Assembly: GCF_021213805.1 (NCBI RefSeq)
Contig: NZ_JAJQJI010000006.1
Location: forward strand, 1-64,000
From: Mycobacterium sp. MYCO198283
GTDB lineage: Bacteria > Actinomycetota > Actinomycetes > Mycobacteriales > Mycobacteriaceae
Direction of reading: 5' to 3'
Length of the DNA stretch: 64,000 nt
Shown: positions 8,313 to 19,992 of the stretch, in pieces
Numbering within the stretch: position 1 is the stretch's first letter
Layout of the letters: every line of letters begins with the position of its first letter
Notes under the pieces: model-generated
Told to the model about the DNA's origin: nothing
Seen by the model: the letters and a program-made list of their open reading frames with translations, nothing else
Databases searched by the model: none
Position numbers and translations under genes: made by a program

Positions 8313-9251
8313 GTGATCACCCTTCGGCACCATGCGATCTCACTGGCCGCGGTCTTCCTGGCACTGGCGATCGGCGTTGTCCTGGGCTCGGGCCTGCTAT
8401 CGGACACCCTGCTGGCCGGGCTGCGGAACGACAAGCGCGACCTACAGCACCAGATCGGCGAGCTCACCGACCGCAACAACGCGCTGAACGAACGGCTCGC
8501 CGCGGCAAGCGATTTCGACACCGTGATGGCCGGCCGCATGGTGCGCGGCGCGCTGGCCGACAAGACGGTGCTGCTGTTCACCACGCCGGATGCGTCGACG
8601 GACGTCGTCGACAGGATGACGACGTTGGTAGGCGATGCGGGCGGACGCGTCACCGGCACCGTGGCGCTCACCGAGCAGTTCGTCGACGCCAACACCGCCG
8701 AGAAGCTGCGGTCGGTGGTGGCGTCGTCAGTGCTGCCGGCGGGGACGTCGCGCAACGCGACGCTCGTCGACCAGGGCTCCCAGGCCGGCGACCTGCTGGG
8801 GATCGCACTGCAGCGCCCGCGCCGGCCCGCGCCGCCGGTGGACCCCGCGCAGCGTGACACCGTGCTCGCCGCGCTGCGCGAGACCGGGTTCGTCTCCTAT
8901 CCGGACGGCGGCGTCGAGCCGGCGGACCTGGCGCTGGTGGTCACCGGCGGCGGGCTCGGCGCCGAGGCCGGCAACCAGGGGTCGACGGTCGCGAGGTTCG
9001 CCGCGGCGCTCGCGCCGCACGGCAGCGGCACGCTGGTGCTCGGCACGCAAGGCTGTGCGACGGGGACCGCGGCGGTCGCGGTGACCAGGTCTGACCCGTC
9101 GCTGGCAGGCTCGGTCAGCACCGTCGACAACGGCGACGTCGAGTCCGGCCGGATCACCGCGGTGCTGGCGCTGCGGCAGCTGCTCGACGGCACCCCACCC
9201 GCGCAGTACGGCACCGGCCAGGGCGCCGCCGCGGTCACCGTCCCGGAGTGA
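8313..9251 (+). CDS. mctB: MctB/SteB, outer-membrane-associated copper protein or SteA partner (Rv1698-like)
   Basis: A 312-residue protein with one N-terminal hydrophobic helix (about residues 6-27), a short coiled coil (about 40-65) and a secreted-side domain. Two roles are reported for this family: copper efflux channel or transporter (MctB, M. tuberculosis) and cytokinesis partner of SteA (SteB, corynebacteria). The adjacency to steA seen here suits the latter. The GTG start at 8313 is preceded by GGAGGG about 10 bases upstream. The final residues are disordered (Gly/Ala rich). Confidence 0.88.
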   Translation: MITLRHHAISLAAVFLALAIGVVLGSGLLSDTLLAGLRNDKRDLQHQIGELTDRNNALNERLAAASDFDTVMAGRMVRGALADKTVLLFTTPDASTDVVDRMTTLVGDAGGRVTGTVALTEQFVDANTAEKLRSVVASSVLPAGTSRNATLVDQGSQAGDLLGIALQRPRRPAPPVDPAQRDTVLAALRETGFVSYPDGGVEPADLALVVTGGGLGAEAGNQGSTVARFAAALAPHGSGTLVLGTQGCATGTAAVAVTRSDPSLAGSVSTVDNGDVESGRITAVLALRQLLDGTPPAQYGTGQGAAAVTVPE

Positions 9252-9298
9252 CACGGCTGCACCGCGTGTCCGCCGCGGCTTGTCGGTGTCGCTGTTAG

Positions 9299-11749
<2,451 letters not shown>

Positions 11750-11753
<4 letters not shown>

Positions 11754-12697
11754 CCACCGTCGCGCCGCTGCTCGACGACCAGCTCACGGGCTACCTCGAT
11801 CATCTGACCATCGAGCGCGGAGTGGCCCTCAACACCCTGCGCTCCTACCGGCGCGACCTGCGCCGCTACCACGACTTCCTGCTCGCTCGCGGCGTCGACG
11901 ACCTGTCGGCGGTGACCGAGGCCGACGTCACCGACTTCCTGCTGGCGCTGCGCCGCGGCGACCCCGAGACGGACACCCCACCGCTGTCGGCGGGGTCGGC
12001 GGCGCGGGCCGTCATCGCCGTGCGCGGGCTGCACCGCTTCGCCGCGGCGGAGGGCTTGACGACGGCCGACGTCGCGGCGGCGGTGAAACCCCCGATGCCG
12101 AGCAGGCGGCTGCCCAAGAGCCTGACCGTCGACCAGGTCCTCGCGCTGCTCGACGGCGCCGGCGGCGACTCTCCCGGCGACGGACCGCTGGCGCTGCGCA
12201 ACCGCGCGCTGCTGGAGTTGCTGTACTCCACGGGCGCCCGGATCTCCGAGGCCGTCGGCGCCGACGTCGACGACGTGGACACCGAGGCGCGGTCGATGCT
12301 GCTGCGCGGCAAGGGCGGCAAGCAGCGGCTCGTCCCGGTCGGACGGCCCGCCGTCGACGCGCTCGACGCCTACCTGGTGCGGGGCCGACCGGAGCTGGCG
12401 CGGCGGGGTCGCGGCCTGCCGGCCATCTTCCTCAACGCCCGCGGCGGGCGGCTGTCACGCCAGAGTGCCTGGCAGGTGTTGCAGGACGCCGCGCAACGCG
12501 CCGGGCTGACCGCGACCGTCTCCCCGCACACGCTGCGGCACTCGTTCGCGACCCACCTGCTCGACGGCGGCGCCGACGTCCGCGTGGTGCAGGAATTGCT
12601 GGGCCATGCGTCGGTCACCACCACGCAGATCTACACCCTGGTGACCGTCTCGGCGTTGCGGGAAGTGTGGGCCGGAGCGCATCCGCGCGCCCGTTGA
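11750..12697 (+). CDS. xerD: Site-specific tyrosine recombinase XerD
   Basis: A 315-residue tyrosine recombinase for resolving chromosome dimers at dif. It has an N-terminal SAM-like core-binding domain (about 1-110) and a catalytic domain with R164 (GARISE), the Lys of the GKGGKQR hairpin, H260 and R263 (HTLRH), H286 (LGHAS) and the nucleophile Y295. All are intact. Its place after the Nudix gene and upstream of the parA-scpAB block matches Rv1701, so this is the chromosomal enzyme, not an integrase of a mobile element. Confidence 0.95.
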
Positions 12698-12791
12698 CAG
12701 CTGGTCCACAGTCACCGGCCGGTTTGCCGCCGGGCTGCGAGGGCACCCAAGGGGAGCGCATTGATGGACGGACCCCAGCACAGGAGGATTC

Positions 12792-13898
12792 ATGCACGCT
12801 GACCGTTTCCGCCACCTGCTCGACACGGACGGCCCCTTCGCGTCGGTCTACTTCGACGACTCGCACGACACCGAGGACGCCGCCGCACAGCGGGAGCTGA
12901 AGTGGCGCGGTCTGCGCGAGCAACTGGAGGAGCAGGGCGCCGCACCCGAGATCGTCTCCGACCTCGAGCGCGCGATCCTGGACGCCCGCCCGGCCGTGGG
13001 CCGAAGCGGGCGCGGCCTGGTGGCCGGTCCGCGCGGCGTGCTGCTCAACGAGCACCTGATCCGTCCGGCGCCGGCAACCGTGGTGCGCGTCTCGGACCTG
13101 CCGTATCTGGTGCCGATCGTCGAGCACGGTGTGCAGCACATCGACTACCTCACGGTGGCCGTCGACCATGCCGGCGCCGACCTCACGATCCATCGCGGCG
13201 GCCGCACGGACAAGGAGACCGTCGACGGCGGCGGCCACCCGGTACACCACGCGTCCTCGGCGGAGACACCCGGTTACGGCGACCCGCAGCGGCGCAGCGA
13301 CGAAGCGAGCCGCAAGAACATCCGCGTGGTGGTCGACCGGATCGCCGCGCTCGTCGACGAGTCGAACATCGAGGTGGTGTTCGTCATCGGCGAGGTCAGC
13401 TCGCGGTCGGACCTGCTGGCGGAGCTGCCCGAGCGGGTGTCGAAGCTCGCCGTGTCGCTGCAGGCCGGCGCCCGCAACAGCGGCAACCACGACGAGGAGG
13501 CCGCCGCCGCCATCCACGAGGAATTCCTGAAGCGACGGCTGGCCGTGATGGACGACGCCGCCCAACGGTTCACCGCGGAGCTCGGGCGGGAGTCCGGGCT
13601 GGCGACCGAGGGCCTGCACGGCGTCTGCGCGGCGCTGCGCCAGGGCGCCGTCGAGACGCTGATCATCGGCGAACTCGGGGACGCGACCGTGGTCGCCGGC
13701 GACGACCTGACGACGATCGCACCGAACGAGAACGTGCTGTCGGAGCAGGGCGTCGCGCCGACCCGGACGCTGCGGGCCGACGAGGCGCTCCCCATGGCGG
13801 CCGTCGCGACCGATGCGTCCCTGGTGCGCACCGACGAGCGGATCAGCCCGCGCGACGGAATCGGCGCCGTGCTGCGCTACGCGCCGCCCCACCTCTGA
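12792..13898 (+). CDS. eRF1-like / Vms1-type protein (Rv2629-like, baeRF family)
   Basis: A 368-residue protein of the bacterial archaeo-eukaryotic release-factor-like families, related to M. tuberculosis Rv2629. Three alpha/beta blocks can be followed: an N-terminal domain ending near RPAPATVVRVSDLPY, a middle RNase H-like core (HIDYLTVAVDHAGADL, IEVVFVIGEVSSRSDLL) and a C-terminal eL30-like part (VETLIIGELGDATVV). Members are proposed to act on stalled peptidyl-tRNA or on ribosomes in stress or dormancy; the reaction is not proven here. AGGAGG sits 6-7 bases before the ATG. Rv2629 belongs to the DosR dormancy regulon, but I see no DosR box in the 94-bp leader. Confidence 0.85.
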   Translation: MHADRFRHLLDTDGPFASVYFDDSHDTEDAAAQRELKWRGLREQLEEQGAAPEIVSDLERAILDARPAVGRSGRGLVAGPRGVLLNEHLIRPAPATVVRVSDLPYLVPIVEHGVQHIDYLTVAVDHAGADLTIHRGGRTDKETVDGGGHPVHHASSAETPGYGDPQRRSDEASRKNIRVVVDRIAALVDESNIEVVFVIGEVSSRSDLLAELPERVSKLAVSLQAGARNSGNHDEEAAAAIHEEFLKRRLAVMDDAAQRFTAELGRESGLATEGLHGVCAALRQGAVETLIIGELGDATVVAGDDLTTIAPNENVLSEQGVAPTRTLRADEALPMAAVATDASLVRTDERISPRDGIGAVLRYAPPHL

Positions 13899-13924
13899 GC
13901 GCGCCGTGAGCCGCCGCGCGGGTC

Positions 13925-13956
13925 TTGACCGATCTGGCCGGTCAGGCCGCTAAAAT
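13925..13956 (+). promoter_or_regulatory. Promoter with an internal dyad for the ParA-scpAB run
   Basis: TTGACC (13925-13930) and TAAAAT (13951-13956) form a -35/-10 pair with a 20-bp spacer. Between and overlapping them is a perfect dyad TGACCG-N7-CGGTCA (13926-13944), well placed to be an operator. The predicted start point, 7 bases after the -10, falls at or next to ATG 13964. Confidence 0.5.
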
Positions 13957-13963
13957 CGCCGGG

Positions 13964-14014
13964 ATGCCCGCGACCACGCCTTTCGCCGCCGCCGACGCAG
14001 CGGGCGCGTCGTGA
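13964..14014 (+). CDS. Candidate leaderless 16-codon upstream reading frame
   Basis: The ATG is 7-8 bases after a TAAAAT -10, the geometry of a leaderless mycobacterial mRNA. The frame encodes 16 residues (MPATTPFAAADAAGAS) and its TGA overlaps the ParA GTG (GTGA), so translation of the peptide could be coupled to ParA. Leaderless short reading frames are common in mycobacteria. This is inference from spacing only; the peptide has no recognisable function. Confidence 0.4.
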   Translation: MPATTPFAAADAAGAS

Positions 14015-14877
14015 GCGACGAACCCGACGACGGCGCCGGCGGTGTGGGCCTGACCGGGCGGGCACCGCGGACCATTCCGGAGCCTGCGCCGAAGACCAGC
14101 CACGGGCCCGCCACCGTTCTCGCAATGTGCAACCAGAAGGGCGGCGTCGGCAAGACGACGTCGACGATCAACCTGGGTGCCGCCATCGCCGAGTACGGCC
14201 GGCGGGTGCTCCTGGTGGACCTCGATCCGCAGGGTGCGCTGTCGGCGGGCCTGGGGGTGCCGCACTACGAGCTGGAGCACACGGTCCACAACCTGCTGGT
14301 CGAGCCGCGGGTGTCCATCGACGAGGTGCTGATCCACACCCGGGTGAAGAACCTGGACCTGGTGCCCAGCAACATCGACCTGTCGGCGGCCGAGATCCAG
14401 CTGGTCAACGAGGTCGGCCGCGAGCAGACGCTGGCCCGCGCGCTGCACCCGGTGCTCGACCGCTACGACTACGTGCTCATCGACTGCCAGCCGTCGCTCG
14501 GACTGCTCACCGTCAACGGGCTGGCCTGTTCCGACGGGGTCATCATCCCGACGGAGTGCGAGTACTTCTCGCTGCGCGGGTTGGCGTTGCTCACCGACAC
14601 CGTGGACAAGGTGCACGACCGGCTCAATCCGCGGCTGTCGATCAGCGGGATCCTCATCACCCGCTTCGACGCCCGCACGGTCAACGCCCGCGAGGTCATG
14701 GCCCGTGTGCTCGAGCGGTTCGGCGACCTCGTGTTCGACACCGTCATCACCCGCACGGTCCGGTTCCCCGAGACGAGCGTCGCCGGCGAGCCCATCACCA
14801 CCTGGGCGCCGCGGTCGAGCGGCGCCCAGGCCTACCGCTCCCTGGCCCGCGAGGTCATCGACCGCTTCGAATCGTGA
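14011..14877 (+). CDS. ParA/Soj-family ATPase (Rv1708-like)
   Basis: A 288-residue P-loop ATPase with the deviant Walker A KGGVGKTT (residues 43-50, signature K43), switch motif VDLDPQGALS and LIDCQPSLGLL. The first 35 residues are a Pro/Gly-rich tail. It stands directly before scpA and scpB, a conserved pairing in actinobacteria that suggests a role in chromosome organisation. It is not the oriC-linked ParA, which lies elsewhere with parB. GTG 14011 is the first start in frame and overlaps the small upstream frame. The 3' end overlaps the scpA GTG by 4 bases. Confidence 0.9.
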   Translation: MSDEPDDGAGGVGLTGRAPRTIPEPAPKTSHGPATVLAMCNQKGGVGKTTSTINLGAAIAEYGRRVLLVDLDPQGALSAGLGVPHYELEHTVHNLLVEPRVSIDEVLIHTRVKNLDLVPSNIDLSAAEIQLVNEVGREQTLARALHPVLDRYDYVLIDCQPSLGLLTVNGLACSDGVIIPTECEYFSLRGLALLTDTVDKVHDRLNPRLSISGILITRFDARTVNAREVMARVLERFGDLVFDTVITRTVRFPETSVAGEPITTWAPRSSGAQAYRSLAREVIDRFES

Positions 14878-15659
14878 CCGCGCCAGGCGGCTTCCGGGTC
14901 CGGCTGACCAACTTCGAGGGACCGTTCGACCTGCTGTTGCAGCTCATCTTCGCCCACCGCCTCGACGTCACCGAGGTCGCGCTGCACCAGGTGACCGACG
15001 ACTTCATCGCCTACACGAAGGCCGTCGGCGCCCAGCTCGAGCTCGACGAGACCACGGCGTTCCTCGTCGTCGCCGCCACGCTGCTCGACCTCAAGGCGGC
15101 GCGGCTGCTGCCCGCGGGGCACACCGAGGACGACGAGGACCTGGCGTTGCTGGAGGTGCGGGACCTGCTGTTCGCGCGGCTGCTGCAATACCGGGCGTTC
15201 AAGCACGTCGCGGAGATGTTCGCCGAACTCGAAGCCGCGGCGCTGCGCAGCTATCCGCGGGCGGTGTCGCTGGAGGAGCGGTACTCGTCGCTGCTTCCCG
15301 AGGTCATGCTCGGCGTCGACCCTGCGCGGTTCGCCGAGATCGCGGCGGCGGCGTTGCGACCCCGCCCGGTGCCCACCGTGGACGTCGACCACCTCCACGA
15401 CGCGATGGTGTCGGTGCCCGAGCAGGCCGCGGTACTGCTGGCGCTGCTCGAAGGACGGGGACAGGGTCGCTGGGCGTCGTTCGGCGAGCTCGTCGCCGAC
15501 TGTGCCCACCCGATCGAGATCGTCGGGCGCTTCCTGGCGCTGTTGGAGCTCTACCGGACCCGGGCGGTAGCATTCGAGCAGTCAGAACCACTTGGTGTGC
15601 TCCAGGTTTCGTGGACCGGAGAACGTCCGACCAGCGAGAACTCGGTGCCGCAGTCATGA
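14874..15659 (+). CDS. scpA: Segregation and condensation protein A (ScpA kleisin)
   Basis: A 261-residue kleisin of the SMC-ScpAB complex. The N-terminal domain begins with the hallmark FxVRLxNFEGPFDLLLxLI and continues through helices that bind the SMC neck. The C-terminal winged helix ends near the RFLALLELYRTRAVAFEQ segment that binds the SMC head. GTG 14874 overlaps the preceding stop (GTGA). The frame is open much further upstream, but only as a shadow of the ParA gene. The stop overlaps the scpB ATG. Confidence 0.94.
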   Translation: MTAPGGFRVRLTNFEGPFDLLLQLIFAHRLDVTEVALHQVTDDFIAYTKAVGAQLELDETTAFLVVAATLLDLKAARLLPAGHTEDDEDLALLEVRDLLFARLLQYRAFKHVAEMFAELEAAALRSYPRAVSLEERYSSLLPEVMLGVDPARFAEIAAAALRPRPVPTVDVDHLHDAMVSVPEQAAVLLALLEGRGQGRWASFGELVADCAHPIEIVGRFLALLELYRTRAVAFEQSEPLGVLQVSWTGERPTSENSVPQS

Positions 15660-16372
15660 ATCCCGAAGTGTCCGACGTCCGCGATCGGCCAGAGCAAGGT
15701 CTCGATCTCGCGCCCGAGCTCGAGGACGCGCCTGACATCGATGACGACGAGCTCGGCGCGGTGCTCGAGGCCCTGCTCCTCGTCGTCGACACCCCGGTCA
15801 CCGTCGACGCGCTCGCCGGGGTGACCGAACAGCCCGCCTACCGGGTCGCGGCCAAACTCCGGCTCATGGCCGACGAGCTGCGCGCCCGCGAGTCGGGCAT
15901 CGACCTGCGCGAGGCGGGCGGCGGGTGGCGGATGTACACCCGTGCCCGCTACGCGCCGTACGTCGAGCGGCTGTTGCTCGACGGCGCCCGGTCGAAGCTG
16001 ACCCGCGCGGCGCTGGAGACGCTCGCCGTGGTGGCCTACCGGCAGCCGGTGACCCGCGCGCGGGTGAGCGCGGTGCGCGGCGTCAACTGCGACGCCGTGA
16101 TCCGGACGCTTCTGGCGCGCGGGCTCATCACGGAGGCCGGCAACGACAGCGACACCGGCGCAACGACTTTCGCGACCACCGAGCTGTTCCTGGAGCGGCT
16201 GGGCCTGTCGTCGCTCGCCGATCTGCCCGACATCGCGCCCCTGCTGCCCGACGTCGACGTCATCGACGACCTGGCCGACTCCCTGGACAGCGAACCGCGC
16301 TTCGCGCGCACGCGGCCGGCGGCGGTCCCCGAGCCGGCCTTGACCTACGACGTGGACCGGGAGGACGCGTGA
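15656..16372 (+). CDS. scpB: Segregation and condensation protein B (ScpB)
   Basis: A 238-residue partner of ScpA made of two winged helices. Diagnostic segments are [34 protein letters not shown] and the strongly conserved [21 protein letters not shown]. An acidic tail follows. ATG 15656 overlaps the scpA stop (ATGA). The end overlaps the pseudouridine synthase GTG, so the run is translationally coupled from ParA to cmk. Confidence 0.94.
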   Translation: MNPEVSDVRDRPEQGLDLAPELEDAPDIDDDELGAVLEALLLVVDTPVTVDALAGVTEQPAYRVAAKLRLMADELRARESGIDLREAGGGWRMYTRARYAPYVERLLLDGARSKLTRAALETLAVVAYRQPVTRARVSAVRGVNCDAVIRTLLARGLITEAGNDSDTGATTFATTELFLERLGLSSLADLPDIAPLLPDVDVIDDLADSLDSEPRFARTRPAAVPEPALTYDVDREDA

Positions 16373-17124
16373 CCGGCGCCGGGAACGACACCGACGGGGT
16401 GCGACTGCAGAAGGTGCTGTCGCAGGCCGGAGTGGCGTCGCGGCGGGTCGCCGAACGGATGATCACCGACGGCCGGGTCGAGGTGGACGGGCACGTGGTC
16501 ACCGAGCTGGGCACGCGGGTCGACCCGCAGCAGTCGGTGATCCGCGTCGACGGCGCCCGCATCCTGGTCGACGACACGTTGGTGCACCTGGCGCTCAACA
16601 AACCGAAGGGCATGCAGTCGACGATGTCGGACGACCGCGGCCGCCCCTGTATCGGCGACCTGATCGAGCACCGCGTGCGCGGCAACAAGAACCTGTTCCA
16701 CGTCGGGCGCCTCGATGCCGACACCGAAGGACTGATCCTGCTCACCAACGACGGCGAGCTGGCACACCGCCTGATGCACCCGTCCTTCCAGATGCCGAAG
16801 ACGTACCTCGCCGAGGTGAACGGCATGGTGGCGCGCGGCCTGGGCAAGAAGCTGAAGGGCGGCATCGAGCTGGAGGACGGCCGCATCGCCGTGGACGATT
16901 TCGCCGTCGTCGACGCCGTCCCCGGCCGCTCGCTGGTGCGGGTGACGCTGCACGAGGGCCGCAACCGCATCGTCCGCCGGCTGCTCGACGCGGTCGGCTA
17001 TCCGGTGCTCTCCCTGGTGCGCACCGACATCGGCGCGGTGTCGCTGGGGGAGCAGCGCCCCGGCAGCCTGCGCGCCCTCAACCGGGTGGAGATCGGCGAA
17101 CTGTACAAGGCGGTGGGGCTATGA
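16369..17124 (+). CDS. Pseudouridine synthase, RsuA/RluB family (Rv1711-like)
   Basis: A 251-residue rRNA-modifying enzyme. An N-terminal S4 domain ([19 protein letters not shown]) precedes the catalytic domain, where D116 in GRLDADTEG is the nucleophilic Asp of this superfamily. The position after scpB suggests the RluB subtype that modifies 23S rRNA helix 89, as in Bacillus and mycobacteria. GTG 16369 overlaps the scpB stop; longer versions of the frame run antisense-like through scpB and are ignored. Confidence 0.92.
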   Translation: MTGAGNDTDGVRLQKVLSQAGVASRRVAERMITDGRVEVDGHVVTELGTRVDPQQSVIRVDGARILVDDTLVHLALNKPKGMQSTMSDDRGRPCIGDLIEHRVRGNKNLFHVGRLDADTEGLILLTNDGELAHRLMHPSFQMPKTYLAEVNGMVARGLGKKLKGGIELEDGRIAVDDFAVVDAVPGRSLVRVTLHEGRNRIVRRLLDAVGYPVLSLVRTDIGAVSLGEQRPGSLRALNRVEIGELYKAVGL

Positions 17125-17810
17125 GCGGCGACGCCGTGGTGGTGGCGATCGACGGACCCGCGGGCACCGGCAAGTCGTCGGTGTCGCGCGGGCTGGCCCG
17201 GGCCCTGGGCGCGCGCTACCTCGACACCGGCGCGATGTACCGGCTCGTCACCCTGGCCGTACTGCGCGCGGGAGTCGACCCGTCCGACACCGCCGCCGTC
17301 GAGGCGGCCACCGCCGACGTTCCGCTGTCGGTGGGGTACGACCCCGACGACGTGCGCGCCTACCTCGCCGGCGACGACGTGTCGGCCGAGATCCGGGGCG
17401 ACGAGGTGACCCGCGCGGTGTCGGCGGTGTCGGCGATCCCCGCGGTGCGCACCAGGCTGGTCGGGATCCAACGCGAGCTGGCCGGCGGTGAGACCGGTGT
17501 CGTCGTGGAGGGCCGCGACATCGGCACCGTCGTGTTGCCGGACGCCGACCTGAAGATCTTCCTGACCGCCTCGGCCGAGACGCGCGCGCAGCGCCGCAAC
17601 GCCCAGAACGTGGCGGCGGGGCTGCCCGACGACTATGACACGGTGCTGGCCGACGTCCGGCGCCGTGATCACCTGGACTCCTCGCGCGCAGTGTCCCCGC
17701 TGCGTGCCGCCGACGACGCCGTCGTCATCGACACCAGCGACATGACCGAGCAGCAAGTGGTCGAGCACCTGCTGACCCTGGTGCAGCGCCACGCCGAGGT
17801 GGCCCGATGA
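17121..17810 (+). CDS. cmk: Cytidylate kinase
   Basis: A 229-residue CMP/dCMP kinase of pyrimidine nucleotide synthesis. The P-loop is GPAGTGKSS, followed by YLDTGAMYR, the CMP-binding [11 protein letters not shown] and the lid region [15 protein letters not shown]. The ATG start overlaps the preceding stop by 4 bases, and the stop overlaps der by 4. Confidence 0.95.
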   Translation: MSGDAVVVAIDGPAGTGKSSVSRGLARALGARYLDTGAMYRLVTLAVLRAGVDPSDTAAVEAATADVPLSVGYDPDDVRAYLAGDDVSAEIRGDEVTRAVSAVSAIPAVRTRLVGIQRELAGGETGVVVEGRDIGTVVLPDADLKIFLTASAETRAQRRNAQNVAAGLPDDYDTVLADVRRRDHLDSSRAVSPLRAADDAVVIDTSDMTEQQVVEHLLTLVQRHAEVAR

Positions 17811-19207
17811 CCGAATCCGACGGCACCTGGGCCGACGAAAGCGACTGGGAGATCCGCGACGACGGCGACGGCGGCATCGCCGAGGCGGACACCGGGTCAC
17901 CGCCCGTCGTGGCGATCGTCGGCCGTCCCAATGTCGGCAAGTCGACGCTGGTGAACCGCATTCTGGGTCGGCGGGAAGCGGTTGTGCAGGACGTCCCCGG
18001 CGTCACCCGCGACCGGATCTCCTACGACGCGCTGTGGACGGGCCGCCGCTTCGTCGTGCAGGACACCGGCGGCTGGGAGCCCGACGCCCAGGGCCTGCAG
18101 CAGCTGGTCGCCGAGCAGGCATCGATCGCGATGCGCACCGCGGACGCCATCATCCTGGTGGTCGACTCGGTCACCGGGGCGACGGCACCCGACGAGGCGG
18201 CCGCGCGGCTGCTGCGCCGCTCCGGGAAGCCGGTGTTCCTCGCGGCGAACAAGGTCGACGGCGAGAAGGGCGAGGCCGACGCCGCCGCGCTGTGGTCGCT
18301 GGGCGTCGGGCAGCCCTATCCGGTCAGCGCGATCCACGGCCGCGGCGTCGCCGATCTGCTCGACGACGTCGTCGCCGCGCTGCCGGCGGTGTCGGAGGCA
18401 CGGTCCACCGGCGGCGGTCCGCGGCGTGTGGCGCTGGTGGGTAAGCCGAATGTCGGCAAGAGCTCGCTGCTCAACCGGCTTGCCGGAGAACAACGTTCGG
18501 TGGTGCACGACGTCGCCGGCACCACCGTGGACCCGGTCGACGAGCTGATCGAGCTCGACGGCAAGCCGTGGCGGTTCGTCGACACCGCGGGCCTGCGCCG
18601 CAAGGTCGGCCAGGCCAGCGGCCACGAGTTCTACGCCTCCGTGCGCACCCGGAGTGCGATCGACCTCGCCGAAGTGGTGCTCGTGCTCATCGACGCCTCG
18701 CAGCCGCTCACCGAGCAGGACCAGCGGGTGCTGTCGATGGTGATCGAGGCGGGGCGGGCGCTCGTGCTGGCGTTCAACAAGTGGGACCTGGTCGACGAGG
18801 ACCGGCGTCACCAGTTGGAGCGGGAGATCGACCGCGAGCTGGTGCAGGTGCAGTGGGCGCAGCGCGTCAACATCTCCGCGATGACCGGTCGCGCGGTGCA
18901 GAAGCTGGTGCCCGCGCTGGAATCCGCGCTCCGGTCGTGGGACACCCGGGTGTCCACCGGGCGCCTCAACGCCTTTGTGAAAGAGGTGGTGGCGGCGACG
19001 CCGCCGCCGGTGCGCGGCGGTAAGCAGCCCCGCATCCTGTTCGTGACGCAGGCGACCGCGCGTCCGCCGACGTTCGTGTTCTTCACCACCGGCTTCCTCG
19101 AGGCCGGCTATCGCCGTTTCCTCGAGCGCAAGCTGCGGGAGACGTTCGGGTTCGAGGGCAGCCCCATCCGGATCAACGTGCGGGTGCGCGAGAAGCGCAA
19201 GCGGTGA
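17807..19207 (+). CDS. der: Ribosome biogenesis GTPase Der (EngA)
   Basis: A 466-residue tandem GTPase needed for 50S assembly. The first G domain starts at GRPNVGKST with DTGG and NKVD motifs. The second has [13 protein letters not shown] and NKWD. A C-terminal KH-like domain ends in a basic EKRKR tail. The 30 extra N-terminal residues are acidic, as in other mycobacterial Der proteins. It is coupled to cmk upstream and to the TSUP gene downstream. Confidence 0.96.
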   Translation: MTESDGTWADESDWEIRDDGDGGIAEADTGSPPVVAIVGRPNVGKSTLVNRILGRREAVVQDVPGVTRDRISYDALWTGRRFVVQDTGGWEPDAQGLQQLVAEQASIAMRTADAIILVVDSVTGATAPDEAAARLLRRSGKPVFLAANKVDGEKGEADAAALWSLGVGQPYPVSAIHGRGVADLLDDVVAALPAVSEARSTGGGPRRVALVGKPNVGKSSLLNRLAGEQRSVVHDVAGTTVDPVDELIELDGKPWRFVDTAGLRRKVGQASGHEFYASVRTRSAIDLAEVVLVLIDASQPLTEQDQRVLSMVIEAGRALVLAFNKWDLVDEDRRHQLEREIDRELVQVQWAQRVNISAMTGRAVQKLVPALESALRSWDTRVSTGRLNAFVKEVVAATPPPVRGGKQPRILFVTQATARPPTFVFFTTGFLEAGYRRFLERKLRETFGFEGSPIRINVRVREKRKR

Positions 19208-19992
19208 GCGTCGACGCCTTCCACATGGCGCTGATCGTGTTGGCCGGCGTCGGCGCCGGCGCGATCAACGCGCTCGTCGGGTCCGGGACGCTCATCACCT
19301 TCCCGACGCTGGTCGCGATCGGCTTCCCACCCGTCACCGCCACCATGTCCAACGCCGTCGGACTGGTCGCCGGGGGCGTGTCGGGCACCTGGGGCTACCG
19401 CCGCGAGCTGCGCGGGCAGGGAAGTCGGCTGCGGTGGCAGGTTCCGGCGTCGCTGCTCGGTGCGGTGGCCGGCGCATGGCTGCTGCTGCACCTGCCGGAA
19501 AAGGTGTTCACCCAGGTGGTGCCGGTGCTGTTGATCGCCGCGCTGATCCTGGTGGTGATCGGCCCCCGCATCCAGAAGTGGGCACGGGAGCGCGCCGAAC
19601 GGCAGGGCCGGTCCGCCGACCACGTCAGCCGGGCCCGGTTGACCGCGCTGGCGTTCGGCACGTTCGCGGTCGGCGTGTACGGCGGTTACTTCACGGCGGC
19701 GCAGGGTATTTTGCTGGTCGGCGTGATGGGCGCGCTGCTGCCCGAGTCGATGCAGCGGATGAACGCCGCCAAGAACCTGCTGTCCCTGCTGGTCAACGTG
19801 GTGGCCGCCGTCGCCTACACCGCGGTGGCGTTCGACCGGATCAGCTGGCTCGCCGCGGGGTTGATCGCGGCGGGCTCCCTGGTGGGCGGCTGGCTGGGTG
19901 CCGCCTACGGACGGCGGTTGTCGCCCAACGCCTTACGCGTGGTGATCGTCGTCGTCGGATTGATCGGGCTGTACCGGCTGCTCACGGTGTAG
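19204..19992 (+). CDS. TSUP (TauE/SafE) family membrane transporter
   Basis: A 262-residue protein with about eight membrane helices. The N-terminal half has the family pattern [22 protein letters not shown] followed by [20 protein letters not shown]. The C-terminal repeat has [15 protein letters not shown] and [15 protein letters not shown]. Members export or import sulfite, sulfoacetate or other small organosulfur anions; the substrate here cannot be read. The GTG start overlaps der by 4 bases. Its 3' end overlaps the convergent thioesterase by 11 bases. Confidence 0.9.
   Translation: MSVDAFHMALIVLAGVGAGAINALVGSGTLITFPTLVAIGFPPVTATMSNAVGLVAGGVSGTWGYRRELRGQGSRLRWQVPASLLGAVAGAWLLLHLPEKVFTQVVPVLLIAALILVVIGPRIQKWARERAERQGRSADHVSRARLTALAFGTFAVGVYGGYFTAAQGILLVGVMGALLPESMQRMNAAKNLLSLLVNVVAAVAYTAVAFDRISWLAAGLIAAGSLVGGWLGAAYGRRLSPNALRVVIVVVGLIGLYRLLTV

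Noticed and set aside
12698..12791. A DosR dormancy box upstream of the Rv2629-like gene
   Set aside because: GGTCCACAGTCACC only faintly resembles the consensus; the symmetric GGGAC/GTCCC halves are absent.
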